DNA of 64,000 nt from Cyanomargarita calcarea GSE-NOS-MK-12-04C (GTDB lineage: Bacteria; Cyanobacteriota; Cyanobacteriia; Cyanobacteriales; Nostocaceae), in NCBI GenBank assembly GCA_019359595.1, contig JAHHGZ010000003.1, forward strand, positions 124,001 to 188,000, written 5' to 3'. The position numbers and the translations under genes are program-made. Under the pieces are notes generated by a model. The model made no database searches. It saw nothing but the letters and a program-made list of their open reading frames with translations, and was not told the origin of the DNA. Each line of letters opens with the position of its first letter. The stretch's first letter is position 1. This document shows positions 1-8,600 of this stretch, piece by piece.

Positions 1-1
1 C

Positions 2-139
2 TGGTATTATCCTTTGGATAAGGCTGTAGAAGCTCTAAATCATTTGTTTAGTTTATATGATACTGAACCCGAATTGGAAAATATAATAGCTTTGATTGAG
101 CAGCAACGGGTAGAGGTTTGCATGGGTATTTCTAATTGA
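2..139 (+). CDS. C-terminal fragment of an unknown protein, cut by the window edge
   Basis: An open frame runs from the first bases of the window to a TGA at 137-139 and encodes about 45 residues, starting WYYPLDKAVEAL and ending VCMGISN. It looks like a short helical C-terminus rich in Leu, Glu and Ala. I do not recognise the family from so little sequence. The stop lies 32 bases from the stop of the convergent DUF1636 gene, so the two genes meet tail to tail. It could also be a chance open frame, because no start or upstream domain is visible. Confidence 0.35.
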   Translation, partial: WYYPLDKAVEALNHLFSLYDTEPELENIIALIEQQRVEVCMGISN

Positions 140-171
140 TTGCTCAAGTTCAGTCATCTTCAAAATTAGTT

Positions 172-630
172 TCACTTCTTGCCAGTAACTACAGGAGGAA
201 TTGAGGCAAAAATAGCTGATTGTAAAAGTTTAGGAAACTTTTTCCAAGCTATATTACCTTTACGGCTTTTAATATACATTTGCATAAATTCTAATAATGC
301 TTCCGGACTTTCATCCGTTGGCAGATTCACAAAAAGATAGGTGGGTTTGTCTGGGCTTGATATGGAGGCTACACAACCTTGACTGCAAGCCCATAAGCAT
401 TCAACAGGTTTAATTTCTAAGTCTTCAGATGTCAAATCTTTGCTGCGTAAACTGTTCAATTTGTCAAGTAAGATAGTGCCGTCGGAGAGTTGATTTTTTG
501 GTCTTTCTTCGGAGGAGCGATGGCAGGATTTACAGACGAAGAGGGTGGGTTTGGTTGTGGAGCGAGGATGTGTTGAGTTGGTGTTTTTCGGAGAAATCAA
601 TGACTTTATGGATGCCAATAGTTTTTTCAT
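172..630 (-). CDS. DUF1636 family predicted metal-binding protein
   Basis: A 152-residue protein with a basic N-terminus followed by a thioredoxin-like ferredoxin core. The cysteine pattern is characteristic: VCKSCH near residues 32-37, then ECLWACSQGCVASI near residues 78-91. Four to five cysteines of this kind are expected to bind a metal or a 2Fe-2S cluster. DUF1636 proteins in cyanobacteria often sit beside TonB receptors and siderophore or corrinoid uptake genes, and here it is the last gene of such a set on the minus strand. The biochemical role of the family is not established to my knowledge. A gap of about 170 bases separates it from the lipoprotein gene, so it may have its own promoter. 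No clear Shine-Dalgarno precedes the ATG at 630. Confidence 0.75.
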   Translation of the reverse strand: MKKLLASIKSLISPKNTNSTHPRSTTKPTLFVCKSCHRSSEERPKNQLSDGTILLDKLNSLRSKDLTSEDLEIKPVECLWACSQGCVASISSPDKPTYLFVNLPTDESPEALLEFMQMYIKSRKGNIAWKKFPKLLQSAIFASIPPVVTGKK

Positions 631-802
631 AATTTTAGAATTCTGGTTTATGTTTGATAATATAGTTTACGTCAACTCAAAATTAACAGGTTTGTATAGC
701 TTTTAAAAATTCTCAGAAATGTGTATGATTGTTTAATCAGTTTAACGACACCGAATACGAAAAACTTAGGATTGTGATTACCTTTTAATAAAAGCAGAGA
801 TT

Positions 803-1753
803 TTATTTATCTACTGGCAAATACTTAAATAGATCGTCTAGTATCTTATTGACACCGGAAAGTCCATTGCCAGTCCAAATGTCTGGATCAACTATATACA
901 CCTGACCATTCTGGACTGCTTTTAATGAGGAAATCAAAGGATTTTCTAAATAAAATGAAGAAGACTTATAATCCGCATTAACAATAAACAGAATATCAGC
1001 ATCATATTTATGAATTTCTTCAATACTAAAAATATTGCTAGTGGACGCTGTTGTTTTGTGACGTAAGCCAATATCAGTAAAAATTTGGGCGCAGGTTGAC
1101 TGATCTGCCATTGAAGAAAAAGTTCCGTGATAGTAGAAAATAGTAGCAATATTAACCTTATTTAACTTTTCACCTAATCGTGATTGTAGTCGCTTGATCC
1201 GGTTTTGGTATTGAGTGAGAGCTTCTTCTGCATTTTTTTCTCGATCCAATAGTTGAGCAATATGCAGAAAACTTTTTTTAAAGTAGTCATCATAGTTAAC
1301 TATAACTGTAGGTGCGATCGCAGATAGTAGCTTATAAATTTTTTCGTGAAAAATATCTAGCCCTAGAATCAAATCTGGTTTGAGCATGACAATTTTTTCT
1401 AAAGAAGGACTGTTTGGCTCTCCAACATTTTCGATCCCTTCAACTTCTCCTAGAGATAAACCAGAAGTCGATGTTTTGCCTGCTTTTTCATTATAAATAG
1501 CTATAGCAGTCGGTTTGACTCCGATATTTATCAAGGGGTCTGCTAAATATCGAGAATCTAAAGCAATAACGCGCTGCGGTTCGATAGGAATACAGGTTTT
1601 ACCTAACTTGTGTTGAACAAATCGGCACTCGGAAGTAGATACCAAGGGAAGATCGAGTTTTTGATTAACTCGATTATTACAAGCTGTAATTAAAATAAAG
1701 GATAAAGCCATTAAAATAAATGACTTTATCAGTATATGAATTAATCTATTCAT
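803..1753 (-). CDS. FecB/FhuD-type iron-siderophore substrate-binding lipoprotein
   Basis: A periplasmic binding protein for ABC-type uptake of ferric chelates. From the ATG at 1753 it starts MNRLIHILIKSF, a basic and hydrophobic lipoprotein signal, with lipobox ITAC placing the lipidated Cys near residue 26. The mature part has the two-lobe features of the helical-backbone class: RVIALDSRYLADPLINIGVKPTA, then NVGEPNSPSLEKIVMLKPDLILG, and a C-terminal lobe ending in QVYIVDPDIWTGNGLSGVNKILDDL. An upstream in-frame TTG at 1816 would add 21 residues and overlap the receptor gene by 13 bases. I prefer 1753 because it gives a normal signal peptide. No ABC permease or ATPase gene is in the window, so the partner transporter is elsewhere. 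It is probably co-transcribed with the receptor just upstream. Confidence 0.85.
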   Translation of the reverse strand: MNRLIHILIKSFILMALSFILITACNNRVNQKLDLPLVSTSECRFVQHKLGKTCIPIEPQRVIALDSRYLADPLINIGVKPTAIAIYNEKAGKTSTSGLSLGEVEGIENVGEPNSPSLEKIVMLKPDLILGLDIFHEKIYKLLSAIAPTVIVNYDDYFKKSFLHIAQLLDREKNAEEALTQYQNRIKRLQSRLGEKLNKVNIATIFYYHGTFSSMADQSTCAQIFTDIGLRHKTTASTSNIFSIEEIHKYDADILFIVNADYKSSSFYLENPLISSLKAVQNGQVYIVDPDIWTGNGLSGVNKILDDLFKYLPVDK

Positions 1754-1803
1754 CACTAACTTGTATACATCATCCGCAAAATGGTAATCTAACAAAAAAA
1801 CAC

Positions 1804-4626
1804 TTAAAATTCCCAACTAATGGAGCCAGTAACGGTAAAAGGTTCAGTTCTCTGGACATAAGCGCTGCTGTAGGCGAATGCGGGAGCATCTATATCAAAT
1901 AAGTTACGCAGATTGATCGCTGCCTTAAACCCATCCCCCCGATAGAAAAGAGCTGCATCTGTACGAAAATAATCTTTCAGGGTCAGCGAATTGCTTAGAT
2001 CCACTTGTCGCTCACCAACATAAAACAGCCCTAAACCAAATCCTAAACCTTTTAAATTACCCTTTTGAATCTCATAAGTTGTCCAGAGACTGGCTTGATT
2101 TTTCGGTGCGTTTGCTAGTTGATTCCCGACGGGAAATGTATTGTCTTCGGTAACTTCAGCATTTGTATAGGCGTAAGCAGCAGTCACTTTCCAACCCGGT
2201 AAAATTTCACCTGCAACATCTAATTCAATCCCGCGACTCCTTTGTTCTCCAGTTTGAATGGAACGTAATGGATTAGCTGGGTCAGGTGTGAGAACGTTAG
2301 TCTTAGTAAGTTGATAGGCTGATAGGGTTGCTGACAACTTGCCATCCAGAAAATCGCTTTTTACACCTATTTCATACTGAGTTCCCTTGGATGGCTCAAA
2401 AGTAACATCCTCATCTGGGCTAAGGTTGTCAAATCCAGAAAGAGGTTGAAATGATCTCGTGTAGCTGGCGTAGAGAGATACATCTTGGCTCGGTTGATAG
2501 ACTATCCCAACACGAGGACTAAAAGCACTATCATTACGTTTTGGTAATGTAATTACATCCCCAGGTGTATTAAAGTCACCTTTTATATCATTTGTAACCC
2601 AATCGTAACGACCTCCGATTAGAAGCTTGAGATTTTCGCTGAAGGCAATTTGATCCTGGAGATAGATACCATAGGATTTCCTCAAAAAGTCAAAGTCAGA
2701 GAATGTGTTGCGTGTTGAAAATGTAGGTGTCGTAATATCATAGTTCGGATTGCGAATATCAAGAGGCGGTAGAGACGTATCAGCACTGATTCGATCGCCA
2801 ACATTTTGAAAACGGTTAAAATCAAAGCCTACAAGGACTTGATGTGCTATCGATCCCGTCTTAAATTTTCCTAGTAAGTCTATCTGTGCAAAGTAATTAG
2901 TTCGGTCATAGACAGTTCTTGAAGAATCGAATCCATCCAAAAAGCGATCGTCATTAGTGATGACAAAGCCTGTTGCAATGTTCTCTGAAAAACGGGTTAG
3001 ATTAATAGCCAGGTTATTCCGTAGCTGCCAATCATCATTAAACTTGTGGTTTAAGGTATAACCCAACTTATGAGTATCAACATCAATTTGGCTTAAGCTG
3101 GGATAGTAAGTAGCAAAATTGCGTGGGGTCAAACTACCATCACTAAGAAACGCAGCATTACTTAAACCGGAAGCAGGCTCTCCGAAAAGTTTAGCGTACT
3201 CATAGTACAAATTTAGATTCGTTTGCTCTCCCAACTTAAAGCTAAGAGAGGGTGCAATTGTGGTTAATCTTGTGTCAGAAAAACCTTGAAAATCGCTTGA
3301 ACCTCGATAGCTAGCAATGAATCGATAAAGGGCTGTTTTATCGGAATTAAGTGGTCCTGATAAGTCAACGCTGGGCTGATATAATCCGTAGCTTCCGGCT
3401 TCAAATCCCAATTCATAGAAAGGGTCGCTTAAAGGTTTCTTTGTTACTGTGTTGACAATCCCACCTGGTTCTCCAGCCCCAAATAAAACGGATGCTGGTC
3501 CTTTGAGGACTTCCACGCGCTCCACCGTGCCAATCGGAGAAAGGGTGTAAAAATCTCCATCTGGAAATCCATCACGAAAATTGGCAACACCTGTTCCTGT
3601 CTGATCAAATCCTCTGATAATTTTGAATGTAATTGGCGAACCACCATAGGCTCTGTTCCCAGGGGTTATACCACTAACAGTTTCTAATGCCTCGGTTACT
3701 GTTCTGACATTGCGATCGCGTAATACTTCCTGCGGTACAACTTGAATCGACTGGGGAATATCCCGCAATGGTGTATCTGTCCTTGTCGCTGTACTCGCAT
3801 TCGGTACGTTATATCCATCCTGCTGTCCCGTCACCACCAACTCAATCGGGTCATCTGGCTTCTCTTGGGGTTTCTCGGTTACTGGCTTTTCGTCTACTGG
3901 AGGTGTGTCTGGTGGTTTCGTTGCGGTTTCTGTGGATGCTACTGCAAAAATCAACCCGGTATTATCATCAAATAACTCAACTACTGGTAAAGTCTTTTCC
4001 CCAACCACAGTCACCCGCACGGTATTTGCATCAACATTTGTAACTGTAATTTCGGTAATTCCCGCAAGGGGTTTTTCCGATTTAAAGGTGAAAGCCTCAC
4101 CGTTCGCTAATCGCAACTGCCCACCAGTAATATCGACAATAAAATTATTACCCGTACTGCGATTGGCGACTTGCAGTTTATCCCCTGCGGTTGTCTCTAA
4201 AATCACCTCCACACCCTTCTCGGTGGGTTTGGCTTTCACACCCGTGATTGATACTACTTCCCCTGGAGTCGCAGGTGTATTTGTTGGTGTTGGTTGTTGT
4301 ACCAACATTTGAGCGCTAGTTACGGGAAGTTCGACATCACTCAGTTGGGGAATGTTGTTAATTGGTTTATCCGACTTTACCCGACTAAACGAATTTGCTA
4401 TTTGAGACTGGAATTGTCGAGGTTTTCGGAAACTGGGAACTGATACCGGAGATTTGCTCTGAGCATTTTTAACTGTAAATTTATCATCTATAAATTTTTC
4501 TATCGTCTGGCTAGAAGGTTGGACTATTCCATCCTCTCGTACTTCCTCGCTTTTTGCGGGAGTGCCGACCAAAAGAACAACCGCACTTGTCAGCAGAAGG
4601 CTTTGGAACAATTTGTCTATTTTCAT
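1804..4626 (-). CDS. TonB-dependent siderophore receptor with N-terminal AMIN domain
   Basis: A 940-residue outer-membrane receptor for ferric siderophores or similar metal chelates. It has a signal peptide (MKIDKLFQSLLLTSAVVLLVGTPAKSEE), a low-complexity linker, an AMIN domain at about 125-230 (ISGVKAKPTEKGVEVILETT), a Pro/Lys-rich spacer, a plug domain from about 270 (TDTPLRDIPQSIQVVPQEVL) and a beta-barrel finishing in the aromatic C-terminus SWEF. AMIN plus TonB receptor is a cyanobacterial architecture; AMIN probably anchors to peptidoglycan. It is the first gene of the minus-strand set. Inverted repeats about 55-90 bases upstream of the ATG could be metal-responsive operators. It is divergent from the lipopeptide cluster, so a role in import of that product is possible but not shown. 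Confidence 0.93.
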   Translation of the reverse strand: MKIDKLFQSLLLTSAVVLLVGTPAKSEEVREDGIVQPSSQTIEKFIDDKFTVKNAQSKSPVSVPSFRKPRQFQSQIANSFSRVKSDKPINNIPQLSDVELPVTSAQMLVQQPTPTNTPATPGEVVSITGVKAKPTEKGVEVILETTAGDKLQVANRSTGNNFIVDITGGQLRLANGEAFTFKSEKPLAGITEITVTNVDANTVRVTVVGEKTLPVVELFDDNTGLIFAVASTETATKPPDTPPVDEKPVTEKPQEKPDDPIELVVTGQQDGYNVPNASTATRTDTPLRDIPQSIQVVPQEVLRDRNVRTVTEALETVSGITPGNRAYGGSPITFKIIRGFDQTGTGVANFRDGFPDGDFYTLSPIGTVERVEVLKGPASVLFGAGEPGGIVNTVTKKPLSDPFYELGFEAGSYGLYQPSVDLSGPLNSDKTALYRFIASYRGSSDFQGFSDTRLTTIAPSLSFKLGEQTNLNLYYEYAKLFGEPASGLSNAAFLSDGSLTPRNFATYYPSLSQIDVDTHKLGYTLNHKFNDDWQLRNNLAINLTRFSENIATGFVITNDDRFLDGFDSSRTVYDRTNYFAQIDLLGKFKTGSIAHQVLVGFDFNRFQNVGDRISADTSLPPLDIRNPNYDITTPTFSTRNTFSDFDFLRKSYGIYLQDQIAFSENLKLLIGGRYDWVTNDIKGDFNTPGDVITLPKRNDSAFSPRVGIVYQPSQDVSLYASYTRSFQPLSGFDNLSPDEDVTFEPSKGTQYEIGVKSDFLDGKLSATLSAYQLTKTNVLTPDPANPLRSIQTGEQRSRGIELDVAGEILPGWKVTAAYAYTNAEVTEDNTFPVGNQLANAPKNQASLWTTYEIQKGNLKGLGFGLGLFYVGERQVDLSNSLTLKDYFRTDAALFYRGDGFKAAINLRNLFDIDAPAFAYSSAYVQRTEPFTVTGSISWEF

Positions 4627-4681
4627 TTATTTCCCCACACCTAGTAATATCACTTGCCCGTAAGCGAAGACAAACAACAAC

Positions 4682-4696
4682 TAATAAAAGTTATTA
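4682..4696. promoter_or_regulatory. Candidate operator, inverted repeat TAATAA-AAG-TTATTA
   Basis: A perfect 6-base inverted repeat with a 3-base spacer lies about 55-70 bases upstream of the receptor ATG. Its AT-rich dyad resembles Fur-type boxes in general form, and iron-uptake genes are typical Fur targets. In an AT-rich genome such dyads also arise by chance, so this is only a candidate. Confidence 0.3.
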
Positions 4697-4698
4697 TC

Positions 4699-4717
4699 AA
4701 CTAACTTTAAATTAGTT
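4699..4717. promoter_or_regulatory. Candidate operator, inverted repeat AACTAA-N7-TTAGTT
   Basis: A second perfect 6-base inverted repeat, spaced by CTTTAAA, adjoins the first one. Two adjacent dyads upstream of a receptor gene fit a regulator site, but no regulator can be named from the sequence. Confidence 0.25.
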
Positions 4718-5210
4718 TAATCATAATATAAAGCAAGCCAGGGCACAATATAGTAGAGAATTTATTTCAATTAGAGGTCGATTATTTATATAGATATGAA
4801 TCAGGAATTATGCTTACTTGTTCTGCTTGACACACATATCCAGACTATGATATTAGTTATAACTGCTTCCTATACAAGTGTTCGATAAAGCCTAAGTTGC
4901 TTATCCAGTTACGGATTCATGAATAAATAAATCAGAATTAATTGAGCTACACAGGGAATACGGGACGTATATTCTGCATACGGTTAATTCATAGTAAAGT
5001 CTTTAGTATGTCATCTGCCTCAAGATATAGAAATCGCTAAAATAGGCAAAAGTGATATTTTTTCAGTGTATTGATAATAGATTAATATATTTTTCCTATT
5101 GCTAAAGCTACTAATTATCGTTAAATTGATAACAATTAAGTGAAAGTTAATGTCAATAATATTGATATATATTCTCAGAAAGGCTTTACCCCATTCATAC
5201 TTTGAGTGCT

Positions 5211-5240
5211 GTTAGCGCTTGACTGAAGCAAGAGCTTAAC
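5211..5240 (+). promoter_or_regulatory. Leader hairpin upstream of the synthetase operon
   Basis: GTTAGCGCTTG at 5211-5221 can pair with CAAGAGCTTAAC at 5229-5240 around a 7-base loop, with one bulge and one mismatch. It lies about 440 bases upstream of the first synthetase codon. It has no following U-run, so it is not a standard terminator. It may be an RNA structure in a long leader or a DNA dyad. Confidence 0.25.
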
Positions 5241-5367
5241 GGTTGGGAATTGCAGCTAGCATGGTGAATATCTTTCTCTAACTCTGTTAAATTGATTGGG
5301 TTGGTTACTGAGTTTAAGCCTTTGAGGTCGGTTTTGCGCTGAAATCATTGTTAGTAGGGGGTGCGTG

Positions 5368-5472
5368 ATGGGAATGTTCCAAGCTATAGTTAACTTAATT
5401 AAGATATCCAGTTTCAGGGGTGTTTTCACGATTGTAGATAGGTTTTTGACTGCGTTTCAAGTTGATATATAA
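5368..5472 (+). CDS. Possible 34-residue leader peptide
   Basis: An ATG at 5368 is preceded at good spacing by a strong Shine-Dalgarno, AGGGGGT, and opens a frame of 34 codons ending in TAA at 5470-5472. The product would start MGMFQAIVNLIK and end in RFLTAFQVDI. It is hydrophobic with a few basic residues and could form an amphipathic helix. I recognise no family. It might be a leader peptide, a small membrane-active protein or chance. The strong ribosome-binding site, better than most in this window, is the only positive sign. Confidence 0.25.
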   Translation: MGMFQAIVNLIKISSFRGVFTIVDRFLTAFQVDI

Positions 5473-5679
5473 AAACGCTTAGTCTGAAGTATTAAGTTTT
5501 CTGCTCGCAGTGGTACTTAATTGGGATATCCAGGATTATTGTTCAAATTAGTGTAGATTCTGTGCAGGTAACGCAGATTTTACTGCTTGTTTTTTCTACT
5601 TATTTTTATCTCGCCAGATTTTATAGAGTTGAGAGGAAATTAAGTAGTGCTTTAGGGTGCATCTAGCTGTCTAAAAAAA

Positions 5680-8600
5680 ATGAACCAATATTCTCATAGC
5701 TTTCAACAAAGCCATCGCAACTGTTCTACAGTTGTTGATATCCTGCTTTTTAGAAGCTCTACCCAACCAAATAGAGATGCTTTTACCTTCTTACTAGATG
5801 GGGAAACAGAGCAAACAACGCTAACCTATCAAGAATTGGATAGGCTTGCGCGTCGAATTGCTGCTAAGTTACAAGCATTGGGTTTAACAGGAGAACGGGC
5901 TTTACTGCTTTATCCCGCAGGACTAGATTTTTTAATTGCCTTTTTTGGTTGTTTATATGCGGGAGTTGTTGCGGTAACTGCATATCCTCCCAGGAATCAG
6001 CGCAATACACCGAGAATTAAGGCTATTGCTCAAGATGCACAAGCTGCGATCGCGCTGACAACAACAGAAATTTTACCTACAGTTCAGGCTTTAATGACAG
6101 ACAAGGCTAGTCTGGGATCGTTGCAGTGGTTGACGACTGATGACCTGGTAGAGGGATTAGAAAACTCCTGGCAAAAACCGAATATTAATATAGATTCCTT
6201 AGCGTTTCTGCAATACACCTCCGGTTCGACCGGGACACCCAAAGGAGTGATGATTAGTCATGGGAACTTACTGCACAATGCTCAGACAACTTGTCAGTTT
6301 ATGGAGCATTCTTCAGAAAGTAAGTTTGTGACATGGCTCCCAATGTACCATGATATGGGTCTAATTGGTGGTATATTGCAACCTTTGTATGGGGGTTTCC
6401 CTTGCATTATCATGCCTCCGACATCCTTTCTCCAACGTCCCTACCGTTGGTTGCAAGTGATTTCCCGGTATAGAGGAACAACAAGCGGGGGACCAAATTT
6501 TGCCTACGATTTATGTGTGCAAAAAATCACTTCAGAGCAAAAAGCAACTTTGGATTTGAGTAGTTGGAATGTAGCATTTAACGGTGCTGAACCAATTCGT
6601 CACGAAACCCTGGAGCGTTTTGCACAGACGTTTGCAGAGTGTGGTTTCCGTAGAGAGGCTTTCTACCCTTGTTACGGAATGGCGGAAACAACCCTGATGG
6701 TTTCCGGTGTAGATAAAGCTACATCACCGAAAATACAAGCGGTTCAGAAATCTGCATTAGCAGCGAATCGAGTTGTAGAATCCTCTGGAGAGGACGGGGA
6801 TCGATATAATTTTGTCAGTTGTGGTCGAGTTATACCAGACCTGAAGTTAGTGATTACTAATCCTGAAACCTTGAATAATTCTCAAGTTGGTGAGATTGGG
6901 GAAATTTGGGTATCTGGGTTGAGTGTTGGTCAAGGATATTGGAATCGTGAGCAGGAGACAGCAGAGACATTCCGTGCTTATCAAGTAGATACGGGAGACG
7001 GACCATTCCTGCGGACAGGGGATTTAGGTTTTGTGCAGGATGGGGAAGTATTTATTACAGGTAGAGCCAAGGATTTAATTATTATTCGGGGTCGCAATCT
7101 TTACCCCCAAGATATTGAATTAACAGCCGAACGCAGCCATTCATCCTTGCGTTCTGGTGCGAATGCAGCTTTCACTGTTGAAGTTGATAATGAAGAGAAG
7201 CTGGTGATTGTCCAGGAATTGGAGTTTCGTGCTAAACCGAATTTAGCAGAAGTAGTTAATTCAATTCGCCAAGCGGTTACTGAAGAATATGAAGTACTAG
7301 TTTATGCAGTGGTTTTAATTAAACCAGGTAGTATTCCCAAAACATCCAGTGGTAAGATTCAACGACGGACAACTCGCGCTCAGTTTGAAAGTGGTGAATT
7401 GAATATAGTTACCAATAATATTCTCAAAACTAGTAATACTATCAGAGAATCAACTCAATTACAGCGTTCTCAACTTTTGAACCTTTCCCCCAGGGAATGT
7501 CAAACACTGTTAGAGTCCTATTTAATTGAACAGGAAGCCAGAGTTTTAGGAATTGCACCTGATAACATCAATCTAGAAGAACCGTTAACGACTCTGGGAA
7601 TGGACTCGTTAAAAGTATTTGAGTTGAAAAATCGGCTTGAGGTTGACTTGGAAGTCGAAGTATCCGTGGCAGACTTCTTTGAAGGAATGAGTACGCGATC
7701 GCTCACAAGCAAGATACTTGCTGAGATAACGGTAGATGGATTACCTTCTTTGTCTCTGACCCAGCAGAGGGGTACATCTGGTAATTCTGTATATCCCCTT
7801 TCTTTTACCCAACAGGGATTGTGGTTTCTCCATCAATTAAATCCCAATATTCCTGTATACAATATTCCAATTATTATTAAGTTCCAAGGTTGTTTTTACT
7901 TATCAGCCCTAGAGGAAAGTTTAAACGAAATTATTAAACGACATGAAGTATTACGCACCAGCTTTGCAGTCATAGATGAGCAACCCATTCAAGTCATTAA
8001 TCAAGCTGAACCATTAAATTTGAGAGTTGAAGATTTGCGGGAGCTACCAGAGAGAGAACGCGATTCCACAGTGGAAGTGTTAACTCGTGAATTTGCACAG
8101 CAACCCTTTGACTTATCAGAGCGATCGCTATTGCGGGCAAAATTTTTGCAAATAAATGACAAAAATTATTATTTAATTATTACTCTCCATCATATAATTG
8201 CAGATGGTTGGTCTATTAGTGTCTTCATCAAAGAACTAACTGCACTATATGCAGCGTTCTCTGCTGGCAAATCCTCACCACTAGCTGAATTACCAATTCA
8301 GTACGGAGATTTTGCCAATTGGCAGCAAAAATGGCTGGATGAGCAACGCATTCAACCCTTATTAAGCTATTGGAAGCAAAAGTTGCAGGGTGAGCTACCC
8401 ATACTAAACTTACCCACTGACCGTCCGCGTCCTCCAGTACAAACATTTAAAGGCTCTCAAGCGAAACTAGTTTTTCCCCAAACCCTGAAAAAACAACTGA
8501 GGGATTTGAGCCGTCAACAGGGAGTAACCCTATTTATGACCTTGCTGACAGCCTTCAAAATTTTACTCTATCGCTATACAGGTCAGACTGACATTTTAGT

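Larger units (their letters stand above)
4627..5679. promoter_or_regulatory. Divergent intergenic and leader region of about 1 kb
   Basis: This AT-rich stretch separates the divergent receptor and assembly-line genes and must hold promoters for both. Near the receptor start there are two small inverted repeats (4682-4696 and 4699-4717). Nearer the synthetase there is a hairpin (5211-5240) and a 34-codon open frame with a strong ribosome-binding site (5368-5472). I see no convincing larger gene on either strand. The last 200 bases before the synthetase start at 5680 carry no recognisable operator. I could not pick out a confident -10/-35 pair by eye. Confidence 0.6.

Noticed and set aside
3905-4312. 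Plus-strand open frame of 135 codons
   Set aside because: It is antisense to the AMIN and linker part of the receptor gene, has low-complexity Val/Thr/Ser composition and no ribosome-binding site.
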